Positions 14,133 to 23,069 are shown, numbered from the stretch's first letter. The stretch: 42,133 bases of DNA from Candidatus Fermentithermobacillaceae bacterium (GCA_012512325.1 JAAZEL010000029.1:1-42133), one strand, 5' to 3'. Translations and numbers: made by a program. The notes: a model not told the origin generated them from the letters alone.

Positions 14133-14968
14133 CAACCGGAACCGGTTTGCAGGATATCGAAGTGATTGCTTTGGTTGGGCCGAGTGGCACGGGCAAGTCC
14201 CACCATGCAATGTGGGTGGCCCAGGAATACGGCTGCGGGGCAATCATCGATGATGGCTTGCTCATTTCAGGTTCAAGGATTGTGGCAGGCAGATCGGCCA
14301 AGAGGGAGGAGACCAAAACCGCGGCGGTGAGAAGGGCTGTGTTTACCTCTGCTGGCCATGCCCTGGAAGTCCGGTCTGCCCTTGAGGACCTTAACTTACA
14401 ACGGCTTCTGGTGCTTGGCACGTCAGTGTCAATGGTCCAGCGCATCGTTTCCAGGCTGGGCCTGTCTCAACCTTCGGTTATACTGGACATAAGGGACTTG
14501 GCCAGTGAAGAAGAAGTAAGGGAGGCATTGTGGAGGCGGAGGCAAGAAGGCAAGCACGTGATCCCGGCTCCGGTTTTCGAGGTCAAGAAAACTTTCTCGG
14601 GGTATCTGGTGGACCCCCTCAAGATTTTTGTGAAGGCCCGGGAGAAGAAACCTGCCGTTTTGGAAAGAAGCGTGGTCAGGCCCACATACAGCTACTTCGG
14701 CAACTTCTACATTGCAGACAACGTCGTGATGCAGATAGCCACCAAGATCTGTTACGAGATCGAAGGAGTCAAACGGGTGCTCAGGGTGTTGGTGCTGACC
14801 ACCGGCGACGGTGCTATGCTCCAGGTTGAACTGGTGCTGAACTACGGCGCGGAAGTGTTTTCCGTGATGAGACAAGTCCAATCGAGACTCAAACAGAAGC
14901 TTGAGTACCTTACTGGGATTTACCTGCTAAGTGTGGATGTGATTACCAAGAAAATCGGGTTTGATTGA
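14108..14968 (+). CDS. P-loop NTPase-like protein with Asp23/Gls24-like C-terminal domain
   Basis: 286 residues. A Walker A motif GPSGTGKS occurs at about residues 24-31, followed by a region (GCGAIIDDGLLISGSRI; LLVLGTSVSM) resembling small kinases or nucleotide-binding domains. No certain Walker B is seen. From about residue 190, ADNVVMQIATKICYEIEGV and the final TGIYLLSVDVITKKI resemble the Asp23/Gls24 (DUF322) alkaline-shock fold. This pairing is unusual to my knowledge. The GTG start at 14108 lies inside the TPR gene and its ribosome site is weak. A TTG at 14147 or GTG at 14162 would still keep the Walker motif. Function is unknown: possibly an envelope-stress or nucleotide-dependent switch protein. 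Confidence 0.75.
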   Translation: MVLSGKEVATGTGLQDIEVIALVGPSGTGKSHHAMWVAQEYGCGAIIDDGLLISGSRIVAGRSAKREETKTAAVRRAVFTSAGHALEVRSALEDLNLQRLLVLGTSVSMVQRIVSRLGLSQPSVILDIRDLASEEEVREALWRRRQEGKHVIPAPVFEVKKTFSGYLVDPLKIFVKAREKKPAVLERSVVRPTYSYFGNFYIADNVVMQIATKICYEIEGVKRVLRVLVLTTGDGAMLQVELVLNYGAEVFSVMRQVQSRLKQKLEYLTGIYLLSVDVITKKIGFD

Positions 14969-15026
14969 GCTTGGCCGGAGCAAGCGACGGGCAACGTTGA
15001 AATACTAATGATAGGGGAGGGGAGCC

Positions 15027-16400
15027 ATGAAACCGGCCTACGGGCTCGAACTGGTTCAGACACAGAAGCTCGTCTTAACACCTGAACTGCATCAAGCCAT
15101 CATGATCTTGCAGATGAACGTTCAGGAGCTGTCTGGCCTGATCCTGGAGGAAGTCCAGAAGAACCCTCTCCTGGAATTGGTTGAAGAGACCACGGAAAAG
15201 CTGCGTGACGACGAGGATGAAGAGGATTGGATGGCATATTTCTTTGATTCTTCAGACCTGGGCCTCGGGGGGAGCGCTAGGGGTGGTGCTTCAGCCGGGC
15301 TCAGGGGCGAATATGACCCGTTACGTTACACGTCCGCACAAGCCAACACTTCAATCAGAGAATATCTCCTGTCCCAACTGGGTGTCACACGCCTTGAGGA
15401 TAAGGACCGGGCCATTGCCCGCTTCATCATCGAAAGCATAGATGACAACGGGTACTTGCAATCCAGCGTGGGTGAAGTTGCCTTAGCCACGGAAAGCTCC
15501 CCGGAACAGGTTGAAAGGGTGCTCAAGCTGGTCCAGAAGTTCGATCCCCCGGGGGTTGCCGCCAGGAACCTTAGAGAATGCCTTGAACTGCAGGCGGAAG
15601 CCAAGGGCCTCGCTCCCCTTGCCTTGGAAATCATCAGGCACCATCTCGATGATCTCGCCCAGGGCAGGTACACCAAGATATGCCAAAGCACCAATGCGTC
15701 CCTCCAGCAGGTCTTGAGAGCCAGGGACTCTATCGTGGAGCTTCAGCCCAAACCCGGGGCGGCGTTTTCAGGAGGCCATGTCACCTTCATAGTGCCCGAT
15801 ATTGCCGTGAGGAGGATCGGAGACGACTTTGTGGTGATTTTGAACGACAACGCTTTGCCCTCCATTAGGTGGAATCCATATTACAGGAAACTGCTTGCGG
15901 CCGGCGACAAGGACGCCAGGAGTTACTTGGTCAAGCAAATGAAGAGAGCCCGTTTCCTGTTGAGAAGCATAGAGCAAAGAAGGATAACCATATCCAGGGT
16001 AATGGAGACCATTGTGGCACGGCAGCGCAGGTTTTTCCTGGAAGGACCGGGGCATCTTGAGCCTCTGACCCTCAAGGATGTTGCCGACGAACTCAACATA
16101 CACGATTCCACGGTATCCCGGGCAGTATCAGGGAAATACGTTGACACGCCTTTCGGGGTGTTTCCGTGTAAGATGTTCTTCACCCCCGGAGTGGAGTCTT
16201 ACGGACAAGAGGTTTCCCAGTACAACATAAAGAGGATGATTGAACAGATTGTGCGCGATGAAGACCCAAGGGCTCCATTGACTGACGGCCAGATCGCCGA
16301 AGAACTTAGATCCCAGGGCGTGCAGGTAGCCAGGCGTACGGTTGCCAAGTATCGCTCCCAACTGGGAATCCTCCCTTCAAACCGCAGGAAGAAACTGTGA
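15027..16400 (+). CDS. rpoN: RNA polymerase sigma-54 factor
   Basis: Directs RNA polymerase to -24/-12 promoters and needs an enhancer-binding ATPase to open DNA. 457 residues with the three expected parts: the glutamine/leucine-rich activator region I (LVQTQKLVLTPELHQAIMIL, LILEEVQKNPLLE), an acidic region II, then the core-binding domain, a helix-turn-helix (TLKDVADELNIHDSTVSRAV) and the RpoN box ARRTVAKYR at about residues 435-443. ATG start after AGGGGAGGGG. No enhancer-binding protein and no convincing -24/-12 promoter occur in the window, so its targets lie elsewhere. A weak 5-base hairpin followed by TTTTTT (16392-16418) may terminate transcription. Confidence 0.97.
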   Translation: MKPAYGLELVQTQKLVLTPELHQAIMILQMNVQELSGLILEEVQKNPLLELVEETTEKLRDDEDEEDWMAYFFDSSDLGLGGSARGGASAGLRGEYDPLRYTSAQANTSIREYLLSQLGVTRLEDKDRAIARFIIESIDDNGYLQSSVGEVALATESSPEQVERVLKLVQKFDPPGVAARNLRECLELQAEAKGLAPLALEIIRHHLDDLAQGRYTKICQSTNASLQQVLRARDSIVELQPKPGAAFSGGHVTFIVPDIAVRRIGDDFVVILNDNALPSIRWNPYYRKLLAAGDKDARSYLVKQMKRARFLLRSIEQRRITISRVMETIVARQRRFFLEGPGHLEPLTLKDVADELNIHDSTVSRAVSGKYVDTPFGVFPCKMFFTPGVESYGQEVSQYNIKRMIEQIVRDEDPRAPLTDGQIAEELRSQGVQVARRTVAKYRSQLGILPSNRRKKL

Positions 16401-16451
16401 TTTCAGTTACCCTTTTTTCAGATGCAAAGCCTTCGAACCAAGGCGTGTTAT

Positions 16452-16480
16452 TTGACGTTTGGGCGGTTAGGCACTACAAT
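16452..16480 (+). promoter_or_regulatory. Sigma-A promoter of the rnf operon
   Basis: TTGACG (16452-16457), a 17-base spacer and TACAAT (16475-16480) make a strong sigma-A promoter in the rpoN-rnfC gap. The leader to the chosen rnfC start would be about 75 bases. No Rex-type palindrome was recognised nearby. Confidence 0.7.
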
Positions 16481-16561
16481 TATCACTGTATGACACTTGA
16501 TCTGAATTGTCTGTAAACTAGGCATTCCGGCTGCATACTTAGCTGCAATGAGGTGGAGAAA

Positions 16562-17908
16562 GTGATCACAATCATAAAGAAGATGATCGGAGGAGTGTCG
16601 GTTCCTGACAAGAAGGAACTGTCGGAAAGCTCTCCGATAGAGTTCGCCGGGCTCCCCGGGGAACTCATACTTTTTTTGTCTCAGCATATAGGTGCTCCGT
16701 CTGTGCCTTTGGTGAAACCAAAAGACACGGTCAAGCGGGGGCAGGTGATAGCTGAACCCTGTGGGTTTGTAAGCGTCCCTTTGCATGCACCCACATCAGG
16801 GGTGATAAAAGCTATCGAGCCCAGGTATCATCCGGGCCAGGCCCGCATGTGTGAAGCCATCATACTTGAGCCTGACGGCAAACACGAGCCGGCGGAAGAG
16901 CTTTCTCCGGCAGCCTCTGATCTGGATGGCATTTCGCCTGACGAGATTAGGGAATTGGCCAGGCAGGCCGGTATCGTGGGGCTTGGGGGTGCGGCTTTTC
17001 CCACTTCGGTGAAGCTTGCTCCTCCGGAGGACAAGCCTATAGACACATACCTTCTCAACGGCTCTGAATGTGAACCTTATCTCACGGCGGATCACAGGCT
17101 TATGCTAGAACAAGCTGACAAGGTCATGTTCGGGTTTAAGGGCTTGATGAAGGCGGCGGGAGTCCGGCGCGGGATCGTGTGTATAGAAGACAACAAACCT
17201 GATGCCATTGAGGCCATGAAGCAGGCTTTGTCAGCCTACGACGGCTTGGAACTTGCCGTGCTTAGCACACGGTATCCCAGGGGCGGGGAAAAGCAGCTTA
17301 TCCAGGCTGTCTTAGGCAGGGAAGTACCTCCTCCGCCGGGACTGCCTTACGATGTGGGAGTGTTGGTATCCAACGTAGGCACCGCCTATGCCCTGGCCGA
17401 CGCTGTACTTACCGGGGTTCCCCTGGTGGAAAGGGTTGTAACCGTTACAGGGGAAGGTGTGGCTAAGCCGTCGAATTTTAGGACTCTTATCGGTACCCCC
17501 GTGTCCTACTTGATAGAAAAGGCAGGTGGGTTCAAGGGCACTCCGGGCAAGGTGATACTGGGCGGCCCCATGATGGGCTGTTCCCTCAGGAGCCTGGACG
17601 TCCCGGTGTTCAAAGGCGCCTCGGGGATACTGGTGCTTACAAAGGAGCAGGCAGTGGAAGAACCCATCCTCCCTTGCGTAAAATGCGGTAAATGCGTTGA
17701 TGTGTGTCCCATGGGGCTTCAACCCCTGTGGATCTCCGCCTATGCCGAACGGGAGCTCATGGAAGAAGCTGAAACCTTCAGGGCTATGGATTGCATCGAA
17801 TGCGGATGTTGTGCTTATATCTGCCCTGCAAAGAGGCCTTTGGTGCAGTGGATAAAGATGGCGAAAGCAGACATAAGTTCGAGGCGGAGCGCTCAAAAGA
17901 AGAGCTAG
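16562..17908 (+). CDS. rnfC: Rnf complex subunit C (NADH-side, Fe-S and FMN binding)
   Basis: Peripheral subunit where electrons from the Rnf chain reduce NAD. 448 residues. An N-terminal barrel-sandwich part (PTSGVIKAIEPR) leads to a Nqo1-like FMN/NADH domain (GLGGAAFPTSVKL, LNGSECEPYLTADHRLML), an SLBB region, and two 4Fe-4S motifs near the C-terminus, CVKCGKCVDVCP and CIECGCCAYICP. I prefer the GTG at 16562, five bases after GAGGTGG; an in-frame GTG at 16553 overlaps that site. First gene of rnfCDEAB, with its own promoter. From family knowledge the complex couples reduced ferredoxin oxidation to Na+ or H+ export; which ion cannot be told here. Confidence 0.95.
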   Translation: MITIIKKMIGGVSVPDKKELSESSPIEFAGLPGELILFLSQHIGAPSVPLVKPKDTVKRGQVIAEPCGFVSVPLHAPTSGVIKAIEPRYHPGQARMCEAIILEPDGKHEPAEELSPAASDLDGISPDEIRELARQAGIVGLGGAAFPTSVKLAPPEDKPIDTYLLNGSECEPYLTADHRLMLEQADKVMFGFKGLMKAAGVRRGIVCIEDNKPDAIEAMKQALSAYDGLELAVLSTRYPRGGEKQLIQAVLGREVPPPPGLPYDVGVLVSNVGTAYALADAVLTGVPLVERVVTVTGEGVAKPSNFRTLIGTPVSYLIEKAGGFKGTPGKVILGGPMMGCSLRSLDVPVFKGASGILVLTKEQAVEEPILPCVKCGKCVDVCPMGLQPLWISAYAERELMEEAETFRAMDCIECGCCAYICPAKRPLVQWIKMAKADISSRRSAQKKS

Positions 17909-17936
17909 GCCTGTTTGGAGATACGGAGGTATTAGC

Positions 17937-18923
17937 ATGAAGGACAAGCTGCTGGTGACACCACCACCTCACGTGAAGAGCCCCAAGGCGGTGCAGGGAA
18001 TCATGCTTGATGTGGTGATAGCGCTGCTACCCGCTGCCATAGCCGGAGCGGTATTGTTTGGTTTCAGATCGTTGCTGATCATTCTGGCTTCGGTGGCGTC
18101 TGCGGTGGCTTCAGAGGCGATTTATCAAAAGGCAGTGAAAAAGCAAGTCACGGTGAACGATTTTTCCGCTGTGATTACAGGTCTTCTGATGGCATTGACA
18201 TTGCCGCCTGATGTGCCTGTATGGATGCCGGTGATCGGATCGGCGTTCGCCATTGTAATTGCCAAGCAGGTATTCGGCGGCTTGGGGTACAACTTCGTCA
18301 ACCCTGCCCTTGCAGCCAGGGCGTTCTTGCTTGCTGCCTGGCCTTTGCACATGACGAGGGATTGGCTTAACCCCATGACCTATGAGGCGCTTTCTACCGC
18401 GACACCGCTGGTTGGGTTCAATGTCACAGGGCAGTCCGGTTTGACCCTGACCCAAATGCTCCTTGGCCAAAGGCCCGGGTCAATTGGGGAAACCTGCATA
18501 TTGGCGCTGCTGTTGGGAGGAGTCTACCTCATAGCCAGGGACGTGATAGACTACCGGATCCCAGTGGGTTACCTGGGCACTCTGGCAGTGGGTACGTGGA
18601 TCTTCGGGAAGCCCGGGGCACTCTTCCAAGGGGATCCCTTGAGTGGGATACTCCTGGGCGGGGCGTTCATCGGGGCGTTTTTCATGGCAACCGATTACGT
18701 GACGTCCCCTGTAACTCCAAGGGGCAGGTTATTCATGGGAATAGGTGCCGGGCTGATCACTTTGATGATTAGGTTGTGGGGCGGCTACCCTGAAGGCGTC
18801 ACCTATGCCATTTTGTTCATGAATCTCGTTACACCGTTGATTGACAGGTATGTGGTACCAAGGTATTACGGTTCCGGCCATGATGCCGTGGCGCGGAAGG
18901 CAGCCGGAGGTGAAACCAGGTGA
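17937..18923 (+). CDS. rnfD: Rnf complex subunit D (membrane flavoprotein)
   Basis: Integral membrane subunit of the NqrB/RnfD family, 328 residues with about nine to ten hydrophobic segments. It carries the covalent FMN attachment motif: the threonine in ALSTATPL (about residue 160). It also has conserved GLGYNFVNPALAARAFLL and the C-terminal FFMATDYVTSPVTPRG loop. ATG start after GGAGG. It ends in a GTGA overlap with rnfE, exactly where rnfG would normally be. Flavinylation would be done by the ApbE protein encoded at the end of the cluster. Confidence 0.95.
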   Translation: MKDKLLVTPPPHVKSPKAVQGIMLDVVIALLPAAIAGAVLFGFRSLLIILASVASAVASEAIYQKAVKKQVTVNDFSAVITGLLMALTLPPDVPVWMPVIGSAFAIVIAKQVFGGLGYNFVNPALAARAFLLAAWPLHMTRDWLNPMTYEALSTATPLVGFNVTGQSGLTLTQMLLGQRPGSIGETCILALLLGGVYLIARDVIDYRIPVGYLGTLAVGTWIFGKPGALFQGDPLSGILLGGAFIGAFFMATDYVTSPVTPRGRLFMGIGAGLITLMIRLWGGYPEGVTYAILFMNLVTPLIDRYVVPRYYGSGHDAVARKAAGGETR

Positions 18924-19567
18924 ACGAGAACAAGACATTTCTGGGTTATGATTTTGTAAAAGGATTCATAAAGGAAAACCCGACTTTCGCATTGGCTGTG
19001 GGCATGTGTCCGACCTTGGCGGTTACAACGTCCTTGGTAAACGGGTTTTGGATGGGTGTGGCCGTGATCTTTGTGCTCACCTTCTCTAACGTGTTTGTTT
19101 CTCTGTTGCGGAAGTTCATCCCTGACGAAATCCGTATCCCTGTGTTCATCATTCTCATTGCAACTCCGGTTGTGATAGTTGAACTGGTGATGAAGGCGTA
19201 TTTGCCTGCGATGTACGACATCTTGGGGATCTTTGTGCCGCTTATCGTGGTTAACTGTATAATCATCCATCGCGCTGAAGCGTTTGCATACAGAAACCGG
19301 GTGCTCAATTCAGCAATGGATGCCTTGGGCTCGGGCATGGCTTTTACGTTGAACCTGATGGTGATTGGAGCCATACGGGAATTCCTGGGGACAGGCCAGA
19401 TTGCCTTCGGGAGCGCCGTATTTCCCAAGGCTCCGTTGTTTGAACCTGCAGCCGTGATGCTGACGCCTCCCGGCGGGTTCATAACCCTGGGAGTCCTCAT
19501 GGCTTTGCTCAATATCGCAGTGGCACGGGTGAGTAAGCGCAAGACGACCCAGTCGCAGTCAGGCTAG
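18920..19567 (+). CDS. rnfE: Rnf complex subunit E
   Basis: Membrane subunit of the NqrD/RnfE family, 215 residues, about six transmembrane helices. Recognised from NPTFALAVGMCPTLAVTTS, IFVPLIVVNCIIIHRAEAFA and the IREFLGTG loop. The paired cysteines in GMCPTLA and VVNCIII are those thought to hold the intramembrane iron centre shared with RnfA. GTG start overlapping the rnfD stop; the ribosome site GGAGGTGA is inside rnfD. This direct D-to-E overlap leaves no room for a G subunit. Confidence 0.95.
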   Translation: MNENKTFLGYDFVKGFIKENPTFALAVGMCPTLAVTTSLVNGFWMGVAVIFVLTFSNVFVSLLRKFIPDEIRIPVFIILIATPVVIVELVMKAYLPAMYDILGIFVPLIVVNCIIIHRAEAFAYRNRVLNSAMDALGSGMAFTLNLMVIGAIREFLGTGQIAFGSAVFPKAPLFEPAAVMLTPPGGFITLGVLMALLNIAVARVSKRKTTQSQSG

Positions 19568-19594
19568 GGCCACCGCCGGAAGGAGTGATTGTGC

Positions 19595-20182
19595 ATGGAA
19601 ATACTGGGGATGATTTTGGCAGGCGTGCTGATCAATAATTTCGTGTTCATGCAGTATCTGGGGTTGTGCCCCTTTCTCGGGGTTTCAAAAGGCCTCGATA
19701 TGGCTACAGGCATGTCAGGAGCGGTGATCTTCGTCATGACTGTGGCCTCAACGGTGACGGCTGCCCTTGAACAATTTATCCTGAAGCCTCTGGAACTGGA
19801 ATACCTGAGGACAATTGCATATATCCTGGTCATCGCTTCCTTTGTGCAATTGGTGGAAATATTCATGAAGAAGACTTTGCCGGGCTTGTACCAGGCTCTG
19901 GGAATATACCTGCCGCTGATAACCACCAACTGCGCTGTGCTGGGTGCGGCCATGTTGAACGTCACCAAGTCGTACGGAATTGCATTGGGCACCCTCAACG
20001 GGTTCGCAGGAGCCGTTGGTTGGAGCTTGGCCATCATAATCTTCGCGGGGATACGGGAAAGGTGGAAGCTAATGGACATACCCGCCACTTTGGACGGCTT
20101 CCCACTGGCCTTGATTTCAACAGGCCTCATGTCCCTTGCGTTCTTGGGCTTTTCAGGTCTGTTCGGCAACCTGCTTAAGTGA
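19595..20182 (+). CDS. rnfA: Rnf complex subunit A
   Basis: Membrane subunit of the NqrE/RnfA family, 195 residues with six likely helices. It resembles RnfE in inverted topology: NNFVFMQYLGLCPFLGVSK near the N-terminus and IYLPLITTNCAVLGAA in the middle carry the two cysteines of the symmetric intramembrane iron site. I chose the ATG at 19595, nine bases after GGAAGGAG, rather than the TTG at 19589. Followed 12 bases later by rnfB. Confidence 0.95.
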   Translation: MEILGMILAGVLINNFVFMQYLGLCPFLGVSKGLDMATGMSGAVIFVMTVASTVTAALEQFILKPLELEYLRTIAYILVIASFVQLVEIFMKKTLPGLYQALGIYLPLITTNCAVLGAAMLNVTKSYGIALGTLNGFAGAVGWSLAIIIFAGIRERWKLMDIPATLDGFPLALISTGLMSLAFLGFSGLFGNLLK

Positions 20183-20194
20183 GGAGGAGCATAA

Positions 20195-21007
20195 ATGCTG
20201 AGTGCAATTGTGACCCTGGGTGCGGCGGGCCTTGTGTTCGGCGGGTTCCTGGCTTTGGCCGCCCAGAAATTCAAGGTGGAAGAAGATCCCAAAGTAGCTG
20301 AAATCCTTGAGGTGCTGCCCGGCGCCAATTGCGGTGCATGCGGTTTCCCGGGATGTGCTGGTCTGGCTTCGGCAATAGTCAAGGGCGAAGCTCCTTGCAA
20401 CGCTTGCATACCGGGAGGGGACGCGGTTGCCGATAAGATTGCTTCTATCATGGGCGTAGTGTGCGAAGGGGTTGAGCCCATGGTAGCCGTGGTATGCTGT
20501 CAAGGCGATGATGACCGTGCGGAGCTTGTGGCGCAGTACCACGGAGTGATGGATTGCCATGCGGCTAACCAGCTGGGCGGTTCCAAGGGATGCCCATACG
20601 GCTGCCTTGGGCTTGGAAGTTGTGTAAGGGCGTGTCCCTTTGATGCCATGTACATGTCACCCGAGGGACTGCCTGTGGTTATCAAAGAGAAATGTACCGG
20701 ATGCGGCGCTTGTGTGAGAGCGTGTCCCAGGGGTATAATTGACCTCGCGCCTTGCGACAAGCATGTACATATACTGTGCAGCTCTTACGATAAAGGGCCT
20801 CAGGTGCGGAAGTACTGCCGGGTGGGCTGCATTGCATGCCGCATCTGCGTCAGATCTTGCCCTCAAGAGGCAATATCGATGGACAGGGATACCTTGGCCA
20901 AGATCGACTATTCCATCTGCGACAATTGTGGGGTTTGTGTGGCCAAGTGCCCCATGAAAACCATCGTTGACACCAGGCTGCCGGAGGCGGAGAAGCAGGT
21001 ATCCTAG
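20195..21007 (+). CDS. rnfB: Rnf complex subunit B (ferredoxin-side Fe-S protein)
   Basis: Entry point for electrons from reduced ferredoxin. 270 residues: one N-terminal transmembrane helix (AIVTLGAAGLVFGGFLALAA), the RnfB/ArsC-like cluster motif CGACGFPGCAGLASAI with a further cysteine pair (CNAC), and several ferredoxin-type 4Fe-4S motifs (CVRACP, CTGCGACVRACP, CIACRICVRSCP, CDNCGVCVAKCP). The cysteine content fits the multi-cluster RnfB of clostridia. ATG start after GAGGAGGAG. Last Rnf gene; apbE follows 95 bases later. Confidence 0.95.
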   Translation: MLSAIVTLGAAGLVFGGFLALAAQKFKVEEDPKVAEILEVLPGANCGACGFPGCAGLASAIVKGEAPCNACIPGGDAVADKIASIMGVVCEGVEPMVAVVCCQGDDDRAELVAQYHGVMDCHAANQLGGSKGCPYGCLGLGSCVRACPFDAMYMSPEGLPVVIKEKCTGCGACVRACPRGIIDLAPCDKHVHILCSSYDKGPQVRKYCRVGCIACRICVRSCPQEAISMDRDTLAKIDYSICDNCGVCVAKCPMKTIVDTRLPEAEKQVS

Positions 21008-21102
21008 AGCATACACTATTGAAAGACACATTTGTAGCTTATACCGGGCCGCGGGTTCCCTGACCGCTGCTGCGTCCCACTCTGGCGCCTAGGAGGTACG
21101 AC

Positions 21103-22161
21103 GTGTCTAAGCAGGCTAACAGGCAGACGGCTGTTTTTTTGGAGAGTGAGCGCGCTGGGAACATACTGATTCCCATTGCGCTTATTTCTATCGCCCTGGT
21201 TGTGGCCCTAAGCGGCTGTTCGCTTCTTAGCCGCAAAGGCCAAGTCGTGGAGAAGCAAGCCTTCGACATAATGGACACATATGTAAGTGTCATGGCATAC
21301 GGCGCCAAGGCCGAAGAGGCCATAGAACAGGCCATAGCCGAGATGAGGAGGCTTGACTCGCTCCTCAGTGCGTACGACCCTGATTCTGAAGTGTCGGCGA
21401 TAAACCGTATGGCCGGGGAAGCCCCGGTCAAGGTTTCAGATGATACCCTGGCGGTGATACAAACAGCCTTATACTTCGCCGAGATCTCAGGCGGAGTGTT
21501 TGATCCCACTATCTTGCCTGTATCACGACTGTGGGCCGCTGCACGGGAACAGGCGCAATTACCTGCAAGGGAAGAGGTGGCAGCAGCCCTTGAGCTTGTA
21601 GATTACAGACTGGTGCAGCTTGACCCGGATGCAGGGACAGTGTTCCTTCCGGCCAAGGGAATGGGCTTGGATCTTGGTGCCATAGCCAAGGGATATGCAG
21701 TTGAAAAGATGGCGGAAATCCTTCGCGCCTCAGGAGTGGAGTCTTTCCTCATTGATGCCGGCGGAAACGTTTATGTAGGTGGCAGGAAACCCGATAATTC
21801 CCTTTGGCGTGTAGGTGTCACCGACCCGAGGAATACCGCGGATATCCTCGGTGTGATGTCCGCAGAAGATATGGCGGTTGTGAGTTCCGGCGATTACAGG
21901 AGATATTTTGTGGTGGATAACACAGTGTACCACCACATCATAGATCCCAGGACAGGGTATCCTTCTGACACCAACCGCGGAACTACCGTGTTCTCGCCGT
22001 CGTCTGCAGAGGCAGATGCTTTGTCTACCATTACGTTTATCCTCGGGCCTGATGACGGCGAAGGCATCCTTTCGCAATTTGACGGGATCGGGGTTATTTT
22101 CGTCAGGCAAGACGGAAGTGTTGTCACCAAAGGGCTTGTAGACGCTTTTGAGTTCAAATAG
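21103..22161 (+). CDS. apbE: FAD:protein FMN transferase, ApbE family lipoprotein
   Basis: Mg-dependent enzyme that splits FAD and attaches FMN by a phosphoester bond to threonine in RnfD/RnfG-type proteins, outside the membrane. 352 residues: a lipoprotein signal with lipobox LSGC (residues near 35), the early MDTYVSVMAYG strand, LDLGAIAKGYAVEKM, SFLIDAGGNVYVGG and the metal-binding HHIIDPRTGYPSD near the C-terminus. GTG start after TAGGAGGT. Its position after rnfCDEAB links it to flavinylation of RnfD. The usual second client, RnfG, is not encoded here. Confidence 0.94.
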   Translation: MSKQANRQTAVFLESERAGNILIPIALISIALVVALSGCSLLSRKGQVVEKQAFDIMDTYVSVMAYGAKAEEAIEQAIAEMRRLDSLLSAYDPDSEVSAINRMAGEAPVKVSDDTLAVIQTALYFAEISGGVFDPTILPVSRLWAAAREQAQLPAREEVAAALELVDYRLVQLDPDAGTVFLPAKGMGLDLGAIAKGYAVEKMAEILRASGVESFLIDAGGNVYVGGRKPDNSLWRVGVTDPRNTADILGVMSAEDMAVVSSGDYRRYFVVDNTVYHHIIDPRTGYPSDTNRGTTVFSPSSAEADALSTITFILGPDDGEGILSQFDGIGVIFVRQDGSVVTKGLVDAFEFK

Positions 22162-22227
22162 TATTGATTGCAGGCAGCATGAAACTGGCACATGCTTGAG
22201 CCGGTATGAATGGGGAGGAATATGGCA

Positions 22228-22473
22228 ATGAGGAGACAATCCCGCGCCTGGGTCTGGGTAGTAGCTTTGCTTGCCGGGGCAATCGTAGGCAGCGTCATAG
22301 GTGAAGTGCTTTCAGACGTGGCGCCGATACTCTCCAGGGGGTTTTCCTTCGGGTTGAGCCCTCCTTTCCATCTGGATCTCAATGTGGTTTCCTTCACCTT
22401 TGGGTTCAACATCCGCCTCAACTTGGCAGGGGCAATCCTTATCCTGCTGCTGGTGCTGATACTTGGAAGGTGA
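22228..22473 (+). CDS. Small membrane protein, DUF4321-like
   Basis: 81 residues with an N-terminal helix (VWVVALLAGAIVGSVIGEVL), a middle stretch FTFGFNIRLNLAGA and a second hydrophobic helix ending LLLVLILGR. The pattern and the location before maf and radC match the DUF4321 family of Bacillota, whose function is unknown. Ribosome site GGGGAGG at 22212-22218. The ATG at 22228 has the best spacing; ATGs at 22222 and 22210 are in frame. Six bases separate its stop from maf. Confidence 0.72.
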   Translation: MRRQSRAWVWVVALLAGAIVGSVIGEVLSDVAPILSRGFSFGLSPPFHLDLNVVSFTFGFNIRLNLAGAILILLLVLILGR

Positions 22474-22478
22474 ATTGA

Positions 22479-23069
22479 TTGAGGTTAGTGCTTGCATCCC
22501 GGTCTCCCCGGAGGAAGGCCTTGTTGGAAGCCATCGGCGTACAACCCCTGGTGGTACCTTCCAAGTTTGACGAAGGGCGTTTTGACACCGACGGGCTAAA
22601 CCCCAGGGAGCTGGCCATTGCCCTTGCCAGGGGGAAAACAGCCGCAGTGGCTCGGGAATACCCGGGGGATGTGGTTTTGGGCGCCGATACCATCGTGGTG
22701 CTTGACGGCAAAGTAATCGGCAAACCCCAAAGCCCTGAGGAAGCCGGCAGTATGCTGCAAGAGCTTTCAGGAAGGACCCACCGGGTATATACAGGCATTG
22801 CCCTTTACCGGCCGGGCTCGGGAGAAATACTTACCGATGCCGACTGTACCCTTGTGACCATGCGGGAACTTGACCCCCGCGAGATCCGATGGTATGTGAG
22901 CACCGGGGAACCCATGGGAAAGGCGGGAGGCTACGGCATCCAGGGAAAGGCCGCTTTGTTTGTCGCCTCTATAAATGGGGATTATACTGGTGTAATAGGG
23001 CTTCCATTATCGAGATTTTATGAGATACTAAAAAGGGCGGGACTGTCCATCACAAGCTTTTTTGTTTAG
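22479..23069 (+). CDS. maf: Maf-type nucleoside triphosphate pyrophosphatase
   Basis: House-cleaning enzyme hydrolysing non-canonical or UTP/dTTP nucleotides to monophosphates; historically named for septum inhibition. 196 residues with LVLASRSPRRKALLE (phosphate-binding loop), VVLGADTIVVLDGKVIGKP and GKAGGYGIQGKAALFV. TTG start at 22479, five bases after AAGGTGA. Standard position upstream of radC and mreB in Bacillota. Confidence 0.95.
   Translation: MRLVLASRSPRRKALLEAIGVQPLVVPSKFDEGRFDTDGLNPRELAIALARGKTAAVAREYPGDVVLGADTIVVLDGKVIGKPQSPEEAGSMLQELSGRTHRVYTGIALYRPGSGEILTDADCTLVTMRELDPREIRWYVSTGEPMGKAGGYGIQGKAALFVASINGDYTGVIGLPLSRFYEILKRAGLSITSFFV

Noticed and set aside
21008-21102. Separate promoter before apbE (TTGAAA and TATACC)
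   Set aside because: Spacing is only 15 bases and the match is poor; co-transcription with rnf is as likely.
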